Of a stretch of DNA of 64,000 nt, positions 39,001-44,097 are shown piece after piece (the stretch's first letter is position 1; every line of letters begins with the position of its first letter). The position numbers and the translations under genes were made by a program. Source of the DNA: Magnolia sinica (Eukaryota; Streptophyta; Magnoliopsida; Magnoliales; Magnoliaceae); NCBI RefSeq assembly GCF_029962835.1, contig NC_080577.1, forward strand, positions 5,146,001-5,210,000. The letters run 5' to 3'. The notes beneath the pieces were generated by a model, which was not told where the DNA came from, ran no database searches, and saw only the letters and a list, made by a program, of their open reading frames with translations.

Positions 39001-40886
39001 TATCATCCAATGTTGGTCCGCAAGTTGAGTGTGAAGCTGTCTCATATGCCTTTTCGATATATCATGGGTAACGTTGGCATCAATGAGGGATATATTCTTG
39101 CTTTGGTATGGTGTTTGGCTTGGTCAAAATGTTCAAGATCTTTGGAGGTCGGCCCTGTTGGCTGATATATGGCCTATATGGGAGGGATAGGAATGGAAGG
39201 TGCTTCCGGAGAGAGCTTTTCAAGGTGGAGGATGTCGCTTCCAAAGCAAAGTGTGTTGTACTAGAATAGGCTTCTTGTATAGAATATATACAAGACTGTA
39301 ACCTTTCTTTTTTGCTTAGGTTGTAATTCTTTGCGCCATCTTGATGCTTTCTTAGTAAATTGATCTATTACTCTTCAAAAATAAAAATAAAAAATTTGTG
39401 TAACTCGCTGACATTAAGTCACATTCTCATAATAAAATATTTTGAAGAATCCTAAACACTGATTCGTGGACATTTGCTTATTGAAACAGGACCATTGGCT
39501 GCTTTCATTTTTAACCATCCAAAAAATGTTCGCCAATCTGATAGTCACATACATGATCAAGCAATCCTAATTTTTGGTTCACTACATACCTGTACTGGAG
39601 CCCATAATTGTATGCCACATATGCAATTTTAAAGTAATTTCTAAGTGCCTGCGCATCATCCATCCCATCAGCCAGAGTATCAAATATTTCCTCTTTATAC
39701 ATTGGTGTCAAGACATCCAAACATTCTGTTGGGTGTACTTAACGATTCAAATTTTGGGTGCCTTTTTGTATCTCTATATTTAGCCATCTCAGTTCATTCA
39801 TATCACATCTAACTGAGATCTTTCCAGAAGTAGTCATAACAGTGCACTGCATCGGGCTGTATCAAATAACATCATCCATATCTCATGCAATGCCCCCAGT
39901 ACAGCAATCAGAGAAAAAGAAAATGCAGCATGAACAGAGCAGGGATTTGATTTCACAGACATAAAGCTCGAGAGAATGTGGAGCAGCAACCATGAACACA
40001 CGGATATTGCAAGATCAAAATTGCATATCTGGAGCATAAATCAAAACAAGAGCATCTAGATTTTTCCAGAAGCAAAGACAAGCATGTGCACAGTGGCAGC
40101 GGTCTCTGGGCTAAATTCCATTTCATTGCAGGACAGGAACGTGCAAAACATAAAGATGGTCGAAACAGTATCTTGGAGTGTTACTCGTGTATAGTATAAG
40201 AAGTGCACACCATACACCAATATTCAGTGTATAGCCCACCACTCCACCTACAGATCCAGGACTGCATTCAATGGCCTGGAGGCAGATCTCAGCAGTATGA
40301 TATCACAAATATCAGAATGACAGCAGTGCAAGACCGACTACACACCGACCAACAGTGTACATTCTAGCCACCTCCCTCTGTATTCAGTTTTCCTTCTCAC
40401 TGAATTTCTGAAGGAATGGAATTCCTCGATTTCAAATAAATGAGCTGAATTTTACATACCGTTTGCGCTTCCGGAATCAGCAGAATACAAGCAAATCCGA
40501 TTCTCGGATGCTGCTGCGATCTCGCCATCCGACGGACGAGACGGAGACCAGGCAACCGCATTCACGATGGTAGGTCCGGACCCGCCACATGGCAGCTCGA
40601 TCACCTGTCGGAAGATGGGGCCGGTTAGGGTTTCTTGATGAGAGAGAGGAGAAGGGAAGTGAGAGATCACGAGCAGAGAAGAAGCGCCGAAAGCGATCCA
40701 TGAGAAGCCAGAGAAATCAAGCAGGAAGTCGATCGAGGAGTCTGAGCGATTGGGAGAAGGAGGGATTTTCTGGGATTTGATGAGTTCAAGGGGCAAGATG
40801 CTGGAGATGTATTCGATTTCAGTAGTCGCGTTTTCTTCGGTTCTCGAGCTGCTTGTTCCTGGCATCTCTTTGCTTGCCGGAGACAT
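4497..40886 (-). CDS. DMXL: DmX-like / Rav1-type WD40 protein (rabconnectin-3 alpha homologue), complete, 16 exons
   Basis: Family role: yeast Rav1 (RAVE complex) and animal DMXL1/2 promote assembly of V1 with Vo of the vacuolar H+-ATPase. The same role in plants is inferred. Exons, in transcript order: 40886-40460, 35691-32947, 29106-28650, 21362-21134, 19743-19579, 19293-19021, 18885-18640, 17702-17334, 17227-15761, 15552-15496, 14724-14299, 8255-8032, 7910-7777, 5892-5629, 5519-5335, 4589-4497. All junctions are GT-AG with matching phase. The sum is 7761 nt, 2586 aa plus stop. N-terminal WD40 repeats lie in exons 1-2 (for example CLDGTVRLW near residue 295, CSDGSLKLW near 760). The Rav1 C-terminal-type helical region spans about the end of exon 2 to exon 7. 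C-terminal WD40 repeats lie in exons 11-16 (GSKDGDVKLWDVRG, CGGDGYVRM). The start at 40886 gives the family-like N terminus. An upstream in-frame ATG at 41171 lies in a MITE. No frameshift or premature stop was seen. Confidence 0.95.
4696..4919. mobile_element. Short inverted-repeat element in DMXL intron 15
   Basis: It begins CAGCTAATAACTTCC and ends with the reverse complement. The next bases (ACCTATCATG against ACCTCTCATG) are also mirrored. I saw no clear TSD. The 224-bp size fits a MITE. Confidence 0.7.
5031..5278. mobile_element. hAT-type MITE in DMXL intron 15
   Basis: The ends are TAGGGCCGGCAAT and the reverse complement of TAGGGTGGCAAT. Flanks CTTTAATC (5023-5030) and CTTAAACC (5279-5286) agree at 6 of 8 positions, consistent with an aged 8-bp TSD. 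It contains two copies of CCCGAGTAATAACGGGC-like sequence. Confidence 0.7.
5335..5519 (-). CDS. DMXL: DMXL-like exon 15
   Basis: Reads SITKISTIPNTSLFLTGSKD and ends SSRGFGGVVR. Acceptor ATGCAG|GAAGCA, donor GTTCGG|GTAATC, phase 0. The frame runs on into the intron to a stop at 5287, so the spliced form is needed for the last repeat. Confidence 0.92.
5629..5892 (-). CDS. DMXL: DMXL-like exon 14
   Basis: Reads GGARSLSVFDNDIGSGSISP and TGGKGGDIGLHDFRYIATG, a WD repeat, ending WHIPKAHQ. Acceptor GTGAAG|GTGGCG, donor CCAAG|GTCAGC, phase 1. Confidence 0.93.
6304..6665 (+). repeat. SINE-like repeat, tandem dimer (period ~261 bp)
   Basis: TAATGCGGGGCATTTTCACA recurs at 6304 and 6565, each followed by GAGTGGGGTGGC. 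Between them lies a stretch with tRNA-promoter-like motifs: TTTTAGAGCAAGTGGTTA (A-box-like) and TGTGTTTGAGACTCC (B-box-like). The same unit, again as a tandem dimer, is at 63385-63830. It may be a tRNA-derived SINE or a TRIM. No ends were resolved. Confidence 0.6.
7133..7496. mobile_element. hAT-type MITE rich in GGGTTGGGTT, DMXL intron 13
   Basis: The ends are TAGGACTGCAAC and the reverse complement of TCAGGGTGCAAC. Flanks GTTGTATA (7125-7132) and GTTGTCTA (7497-7504) agree at 7 of 8 bases. The interior is dominated by GGGTTGGGTTCGGGTT-like sequence on both strands. The telomere-like look is incidental to this repeat class. Confidence 0.8.
7777..7910 (-). CDS. DMXL: DMXL-like exon 13
   Basis: Reads DVGYVAASGSILATAGYS and NLVIWDTLAPPATSQAS after the split serine. 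Acceptor TTTCAG|GGATGT, donor GAAG|GTACAC, phase 1. Confidence 0.93.
8032..8255 (-). CDS. DMXL: DMXL-like exon 12
   Basis: Reads FGKGRATATYGVLPAANVPP and LQFDRCGHRFATAALDGT, a C-terminal WD repeat. Acceptor TGCAG|TTTGG, donor GCATC|GTACGT, phase 2. Confidence 0.93.
9044..9094 (+). repeat. (CA)n microsatellite
   Basis: About 25 AC dinucleotides are followed by an A run, inside the 3' part of the decayed LINE. Confidence 0.95.
11111..11194 (-). mobile_element. 84-bp truncated LINE tail nested in the larger LINE
   Basis: It is flanked by an exact 19-bp TSD, GGAAAGGGGATATGATTTT, at 11092-11110 and 11195-11213. It begins TTTTGAAAGATCACTGAGAT, the reverse complement of a LINE 3' end with its A tail. 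Only the last part of the source element was copied. Confidence 0.9.
14299..14724 (-). CDS. DMXL: DMXL-like exon 11
   Basis: Codes GLIFFNLKVEPF, then a glycine-rich linker and a WD repeat ending NTHVYLWE. Acceptor ATCCAG|GGGCTA, donor TGGGAG|GTATGT. The next intron (6.0 kb) holds the LINE at 8966-13845. Confidence 0.93.
15244..15338 (-). mobile_element. Truncated LINE tail in DMXL intron 10
   Basis: TTTTTTGAAAGATAACGGAA at its start is a LINE 3' end on the minus strand. Flanks AATTGTTAACAACTAT (15228-15243) and AATTGTTTACAATTAT (15339-15354) agree at 14 of 16 bases, an aged TSD. Confidence 0.8.
15496..15552 (-). CDS. DMXL: DMXL-like exon 10 (57 bp)
   Basis: Nineteen codons, AMCVNSINQQQAALASNRK, in phase 0 on both sides and flanked by GTGCAG and GTCAGT. 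Too short to be found as an open frame, but it joins GELLE and GLIFFNLK exactly. Confidence 0.9.
15761..17227 (-). CDS. DMXL: DMXL-like exon 9 (1467 bp)
   Basis: Four hundred eighty-nine codons beginning IIKFACNNGLLFLGYSMLHG and ending KKNGELLE. A short internal repeat (HDEQHGYTSQLH, HDEQHAS) near its start is lineage-variable sequence. It covers the less conserved middle of the protein. Acceptor TCACAG|ATAATA, donor CTAGAG|GTAAAC. Confidence 0.92.
17334..17702 (-). CDS. DMXL: DMXL-like exon 8
   Basis: One hundred twenty-three codons beginning LEALECLSSASSTLDS and ending VDLMNM. Acceptor CTCAAG|CTTGAA, donor AATATG|GTAATG. Confidence 0.9.
18640..18885 (-). CDS. DMXL: DMXL-like exon 7
   Basis: Eighty-two codons beginning WVLGNYSHSFQHLLGFE and ending ASALNRCGLP. 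Acceptor GTTCAG|TGGGTA, donor CTCCCG|GTAAGT. Confidence 0.92.
19021..19293 (-). CDS. DMXL: DMXL-like exon 6
   Basis: Ninety-one codons with LKNAYVLMGKHQLELAIAFF and VICRLVEGYGGPLERHLIS, part of the Rav1 C-terminal region. Acceptor TTTCAG|GAGGAA, donor CTTGAG|GTGTGT. Confidence 0.93.
19579..19743 (-). CDS. DMXL: DMXL-like exon 5
   Basis: Fifty-five codons beginning MEKLARVQYLKKKDPKDCA and ending FLSRNFQ. Acceptor ATGTAG|ATGGAG, donor TTCCAG|GTGTTG, phase 0 on both sides. Confidence 0.93.
20717..21049. mobile_element. hAT-type MITE with perfect 8-bp TSD, DMXL intron 4
   Basis: The TSD GAAACAAG lies at 20709-20716 and 21050-21057. Ends are CATGGTGT and the reverse complement of CAAGGTGT. The interior is made of inverted GCCGTTA/TAACGGC motifs and can fold strongly. 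It ends 84 bp from the exon 4 donor site. Confidence 0.85.
21134..21362 (-). CDS. DMXL: DMXL-like exon 4
   Basis: Reads FWVAVRYQQLYILRKFGR at the start and NEPSWIEMRNLGVGFW near the end, both hallmark stretches of the family. Acceptor CTGAAG|GTTTTG, donor ACAAGG|GTAAGA, phase 0 at the end. Confidence 0.93.
22246..22548 (+). other. Nuclear insertion of plastid DNA (NUPT), rrn5-trnR spacer and trnR-ACG
   Basis: From TTTAAAGACAAATGAAAAGG through CCCCAATTATGACATCCC, AACGTGCG and GGAACAGATCCAGTGGAGA to ACAACCGGCCCAAA, the order matches, from memory, the plastid inverted-repeat spacer between rrn5 and trnR(ACG) plus the tRNA. A CA/CG-rich microsatellite abuts its left side. The exact ends are estimates. 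It lies in DMXL intron 3. Confidence 0.8.
22460..22532 (+). pseudogene. trnR-ACG: Plastid-derived trnR-ACG pseudogene
   Basis: The cloverleaf order is clear: GTAGCTCAGAGGATTAGAGC (D arm), GTGGCTACAAACCAC (anticodon arm) and GGGGGTTTGAATCCC (T arm). Compared with the plastid gene as I know it, three CpG sites now read TpG or CpA. These include the anticodon loop (ACG to ACA), the T loop and GTGTCGGGG to GTGTTGGGG. The acceptor 3' side is also altered. A nuclear copy without function is the best reading. Confidence 0.85.
23190..23226 (+). repeat. (GAT)n microsatellite after a SINE-like 3' end
   Basis: AGTTGGGACAAGAAGATGATG runs into GAT/GAC triplets. GTTGGGACAAG followed by a simple repeat is typical of Au-like SINE 3' ends. 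The body upstream (about 22980-23190) was not recognised. Confidence 0.5.
23684..23950 (+). repeat. 5' LTR of the copia element
   Basis: It starts TGTTAGTATAGAG and ends AACCA just before the primer-binding site. It contains GTATAAATGTGC (TATA-like) and an AATATAATAAAAGG polyadenylation-like region. The left edge is inferred from the TG start. Confidence 0.6.
23954..23964 (+). promoter_or_regulatory. Primer-binding site (initiator tRNA-Met)
   Basis: TGGTATCAGAG is complementary to the 3' end of plant initiator tRNA-Met and sits three bases after the LTR end, as usual for copia elements. Confidence 0.85.
28482..28532 (-). mobile_element. 51-bp LINE tail with 16-bp TSD
   Basis: AATGCTTTTGGGAACT occurs at 28466-28481 and 28533-28548. 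The insert is a T run, GGATAGGTAATGCTTTTATCC and an A run. On the minus strand it reads GGATAAAAGCATTACC followed by TATCC and poly(A), a typical LINE 3' end. It lies 117 bp past the exon 3 donor. Confidence 0.8.
28650..29106 (-). CDS. DMXL: DMXL-like exon 3
   Basis: Acceptor CTTGCAG|GGAATTGG restores the glycine and reads NWKRAYVAVQHLVEYL. It ends SFDEPGRR with donor CGAAG|GTACTT, phase 2. The acceptor region is partly duplicated just upstream (29118-29251). Confidence 0.92.
29118..29251. repeat. Partial tandem duplication upstream of exon 3 (period ~82 bp)
   Basis: ACAAATTACTATT, CAAGCTTA and CTGCAGAATAGC occur in both copies (from 29118 and 29200). On the minus strand the outer copy contains CTGCAG|GTAAGC, a strong decoy donor. 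The inner copy has CTGCAGTTAAGC instead. Confidence 0.75.
29935..30035 (+). mobile_element. Au-SINE-like 3' end
   Basis: TAGAGTGGAATGGCGAAACA, then GGATTCATGCAACCAACACC, AATTAATTGAAAGGCTTAGA and GATGATGATG. This is the conserved tail of a plant SINE-like family. A second copy in opposite orientation is at 35840-35930. Confidence 0.55.
31024..31171 (+). mobile_element. 148-bp truncated LINE tail with exact 10-bp TSD, DMXL intron 2
   Basis: CATAGCAATG lies at 31014-31023 and 31172-31181. The insert ends CGTTATCTTTC plus an A run of about 17, the common plant LINE 3' terminus, and has TTTTCTGTATTTTG upstream. Confidence 0.85.
31605..32753 (+). pseudogene. 3' fragment of an L1-like LINE, DMXL intron 2
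   Basis: It reads GEVCKPYDEGGAIRNLDLMN near 31610, then a zf-RVT-like segment (HVWHYNAPPRIGAFGWLAGE near 32190). It ends in GCTATCTTTCAAAAAAA at about 32745. Stops and shifts break the frame. Possible TSD: AAAAGATTGTGCT (31592-31604) against AAAAGACTGTGCT (32754-32766), 12 of 13. Confidence 0.75.
32947..35691 (-). CDS. DMXL: DMXL-like exon 2 (2745 bp)
   Basis: Acceptor TTTTCAG|GTTCTTTCTG continues the split glycine into SFCWRQIAGFLQ. The exon carries several WD40 repeats (CLDGTVRLW, CSDGSLKLW, then an AHQGPVSGISLSSCGSKIA repeat) and the beginning of the Rav1 C-terminal region. Donor CATTCAG|GTATAT, phase 1. Confidence 0.95.
35840..35930 (-). mobile_element. Au-SINE-like 3' end (minus)
   Basis: The reverse complement reads TGGAATGGAATTGCGGAACA, GGATTCCTGTAGCCAACCCC and AATTAGATGGGATAAGGCTT with an ATGATGATG end. 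This is the same family as 29935-30035, just past exon 2 in intron 1. Confidence 0.6.
36868..37540 (+). mobile_element. Truncated LINE 3' end with a nested MITE, DMXL intron 1
   Basis: Flanks GAATTGATATTTCG (36854-36867) and GAATTGATATCTCG (37541-37554) agree at 13 of 14. The 3' end is TTTCATCTTTC plus poly(A). A ~70-bp segment (GTTGCGGGAAGGGTTGCTAT to GTGGGCTCCCTGAGTTCC) occurs twice. The first copy is split by the MITE at 37018-37375. Confidence 0.75.
37018..37375. mobile_element. MULE-type foldback MITE with exact 9-bp TSD
   Basis: The TSD TGCTATGTA lies at 37009-37017 and 37376-37384. Ends match at 10 of 14 bases around GCTCACC. Inner arms are strongly mirrored: CATGAAACC at 37110 and TTTTGGTGGGCCAT at 37150 against their inverted partners at 37210-37270. 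Confidence 0.85.
38252..39693. mobile_element. MULE-like element with exact 9-bp TSD carrying a LINE fragment
   Basis: The TSD TTTATACAT lies at 38243-38251 and 39694-39702. Terminal inverted repeats share TATTTGATACTCT and, 25-30 bases in, AGGCAC. The interior holds a LINE 3' fragment. Related ends occur near 151 and 60725. The element is non-autonomous, since no transposase-like reading was seen. Confidence 0.8.
38325..39398 (+). pseudogene. LINE 3' fragment inside the MULE-like element
   Basis: It reads WLKDKSARFSLRSFYESLRR near 38755, then GAPLKIEAFEWLVGRGKILT near 38860, the zf-RVT region of plant LINE reverse transcriptases. It ends GATCTATTACTCTTCAAAAA with an A-rich tail near 39390. 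Frames are broken. Confidence 0.75.
40460..40886 (-). CDS. DMXL: DMXL-like exon 1 (start codon)
   Basis: Codes residues 1-142 and the first base of codon 143. It includes FSGFSWIAFGASSLLVISH and VNAVAWSPS, the first WD-like repeat. The donor reads AACG|GTATGT and the exon ends in phase 1. Confidence 0.9.
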
Positions 40887-41100
40887 GGAGAGAGGGAAGG
40901 TGGAGAAGCGGCATGAGTTCTCTGAAATAGATAGGAAGTAGCGCGATCGATACTCCCGCGTCGAGCAAACGTGAAATGCTGACAATATTTGGTGATGGCG
41001 TGGGGCCAGTGAACTGTACTTGTGGGGCCCACATTTCGGGATGCGAATTGTCTGATTGGTGACCTCTTTGGTGATAGGAGCTGGATCGGGACAAATGCAC

Positions 41101-41637
41101 GGAAACGGATTGGCTACTCCCCCTGACACCAGCCCTGTGGCTGGTGGTCGGTTCTCTGTGGGTCCCACCATGATGTATGTGTTTCATCCATTCCGTTCAT
41201 CCATTCTTACAGATCATTTTAGGGCTTGATACCAAAAATGAGAGGGATATAAATCTAAGTGGACCACACCACATGAAAACAATAGCTATTGGATATCCAC
41301 CATTAAAATCCTCCTAAGGCCTACTGTACTGTTTATTTGACATCCAATCTGTTGATTAGGTCATACAGGCCCAGATGAAGGGAAAAAACAAAAATCAGCT
41401 TGATCCAAAACTTTTATTGGCCCCAAAATGTTTTTAATGGTCGACACTCATTCCACACTGTTTCCTGCAATGTGGTCCACTTGAGATTGGGATATATCTC
41501 ATTTTTGGTCTCATGCCGTAAAATGATCTGTAAAAATATATGGACGGCATGGATGAAACACATACATCATGGTGGGGCCTACATAGCACCGACCATCAGC
41601 CATTGGATGGTGTCAGGGGAGTAGCCAATCCGTTTCC
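41101..41637. mobile_element. MULE-type MITE, 214 bp upstream of the DMXL-like start
   Basis: Ends are GGAAACGGATTGGCTACTCC and its reverse complement, and the inner arms GGTCCCACCATGATGTATGT are mirrored at the far side. Flanks CAAATGCAC (41092-41100) and CAAACGCAC (41638-41646) agree at 8 of 9, a Mutator-type TSD. It belongs to the GTGGGGCCCAC family. Confidence 0.85.
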
Positions 41638-42254
41638 CAAACGCACTCCGTCCATCAGCGTCGCAGGCTCACAGTAGGACAATATTTACAGGAGACCACG
41701 CTATAGAAAGCAGTGAGGATGAAAATTCCCACCGTTGAAACCTTCCCGGGCCACGAAAGTTCTGAATGGTGCTAATATTTGGGTTTCAGTTAGACGCGGA
41801 TTTGTGTTTCAGTTCTAATGGTACTAATATTTTAAGGCATTAGCCAAAGAGTGAGGCAGATCCAAAGAGCTCAAGTGGACCCCGCCGCATAAAACAGTGG
41901 GACAACAGTGACAGTAACGCCCACAGTTGAAACTTTCTTGAACCCATCACGATGTTTATTTGAAATCCAATTTGTTTACAAGTTCACACGGACTCAGACA
42001 ATTTGAAAACACAAATACCAATGTAATCGTATTAATACAAATATTAGCTTATCTACAACTTCTATGGGACCCAATAGATTTCATCAATGGGCATCAGTCC
42101 TGCTGTTTTACCTTAAAAGGATCTCTTCAAATGGTTGAATCATGTATATACAACACATGCATCATCATGGGCCCACAGAACTTGGTGACCTCACGTATGT
42201 AGTAAATGTCGCTGCTGAAACCTTTAATAATCGTCTGTTATCATGGTGGAAATT

Positions 42255-42703
42255 GGATTGCGTGCTGGGTAACCAGCCGTTAATGTACCAAGTAAACTCT
42301 CATGGGTCCATTATAAATGTCTATAGTTTGGCCATGTTGTCCATCCATTTTTTTTAGCCATTTTAAGAGTTGAGCTCAAAATTGAATATGTCCGGAGCTC
42401 AAGTGGATCCACCACAGGAAAAAAGTGGGATATCGATGTCCAAAGTCAAAACCTTCCTAAAGCCCACATTGCTGTTTATTTGTCATCCAACTTATTCATA
42501 AGGAAACAAAAATGATCCAAAACCTACTATAGGTCCCACTAAGATTTCAATAGCAAGTGTTCAGTTCACCCTGTCTCATGTGGTACGGTCCACTCAAGCT
42601 TTGGATATACTTCTATCTTTAAATAAGCTGGTAAAATGGATGGACGGATGGATAAGCCACATAACTCATGTTGAGTCCCACTGAGTTACCCATTAGGCAA
42701 TCC
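42255..42703. mobile_element. MITE of the GTGGGGCCCAC family upstream of Kish
   Basis: It begins GGATTGCGTGCTGGGTAAC and ends with the mirrored GTTACCCATTAGGCAATCC. It contains CAAGTGGATCCACCACAGG, AAAACCTTCCTAAAGCCCAC and CATCCAACTTATTCATAAGG, family landmarks. No clean TSD was found. Confidence 0.75.
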
Positions 42704-43167
42704 GATTTCATCTATAAGTGGAAATAACTTTAGGAACGGTTTGGATGACGTGTTTACAATGGGCTCCATGATGGAAATTTTCGGCCATTTTCATTATTCC
42801 TTTTCAGGTAGTGTAGCCCGCAAGAGCTTTGTATCTGTCTCATTTTTTAGCTCGATTATATTGGAAGCTAGATAAACCGATGGACGGAGTGGATTTCTCA
42901 CGGAAGTCGAATGCCCCGTCTAGTGTCCGCCTACACGAACTTACTGTCGGCAGAGGCACAGGCATTTCGCGTCTACTGGACCGAAATCCGATGTAACAGA
43001 GGTGCCGTTTCACCCAACTGCAACGAACACAACTCGATGAATGTGTTTTATATCCACACCGCCCGTTTGAAACTATACTTAATGCCTTCTCTTTCGTCAG
43101 ATATGGATTCTCCGTTTCAGTTTTCTGCAATATCGACAAACAACGGATCGTGTAGGACAGCCCCATC

Positions 43168-43170
43168 ATG
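43168..43170 (+). CDS. KISH: Kish exon 1 coding part: ATG only
   Basis: ATG is immediately followed by GTAAGATAAG, a near-consensus donor. Joining it to the acceptor at 43277 gives M-SALFNF, the N terminus expected for the family. Confidence 0.85.
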
Positions 43171-44052
43171 GTAAGATAAGAAGATGAAAGGAACTCTCCC
43201 TGAATTCACGTCTCCAAACATGATGTATTTTTTCTCTGATATTCTTTACTTCTTTCTTCTTCTTTTTGTTGTTGAAGTCGGCGCTCTTCAATTTCCATTC
43301 GTTCCTAACGGTGGTTCTGCTCGTCATATGCACTTGCACCTACGTCAAGATGCAGTTTCCCACCATCCTCGAACAGAAAACCGGGTACCCTCTCTGCTTC
43401 TCTCTTTCCACACCAAGCTGGCATTTTTGTATTTTCAGCTTCTCCCTCTCTCTCTAGGGTTTTGAAGCGTTATACTTGTCGAATTGATTGTTCCCTTTAA
43501 TTCTTGGATTACGAGATCCATGGACCGCGTATGTGTAGGGGTGGGCCCGCCTTTTATGTGATTACATTTGTTCCTCCACCGGCTCGCTGGGGATGGTGTG
43601 GGATATGCAAATGGAGTAGAAGATCAAGTTTATCATTCTCCAGCTGGGAATGATTAATGGTGTCATCTCCAAGGGTCCTTAGTTCGTGATCCTGGTCATT
43701 GATCTGTTGGGCTCATGTGGATGGACCATACTGGAAAAAAAAAAAACTGGATACTGTGGAAGATCCTTGCAGTACAGTCTTTGGCCCTATTTTTGTACTT
43801 TGAACATGGACTGTCGCTGCATCAGGTGTTGTTTGGAGAAATTTAATTTGGGAATTACTCAAGAATTGGCAACCTGATTTTTTTTTTTTTTTTTGAAAGG
43901 TAGCAACCTGAAATTTGATTGTGGAAATCAGAAACTGTGCTTTGACGTTGATTGATTGATTGATTGATTGAGAGAGAGATGGAATTTGAGAATTCCTTGA
44001 GAATTCGCAACCCGAAATTTGATTACTTGGAAATCAGGAACTGTGCTTGGAT

Positions 44053-44097
<45 letters not shown>

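Larger units (their letters stand above)
40887..43167. promoter_or_regulatory. Divergent upstream region between DMXL-like and Kish genes
   Basis: This is 2281 bp between two start codons on opposite strands. Both promoters must lie here, but most of the space is MITE-derived (41101-41637, degenerate family sequence about 41690-42200, 42255-42703). I could not assign a TATA box with confidence. Confidence 0.6.

Noticed and set aside
40887-41171. Upstream in-frame ATG as the DMXL start
   Set aside because: It lies in a MITE and would add sequence unlike the family. The start at 40886 gives the expected N terminus.
43184-43465. Open frame beginning MKGTLPEFTSPNMMYF as a gene
   Set aside because: It overlaps the Kish first intron and exon 2 in another frame and has no family match. 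The Kish frame explains the region.
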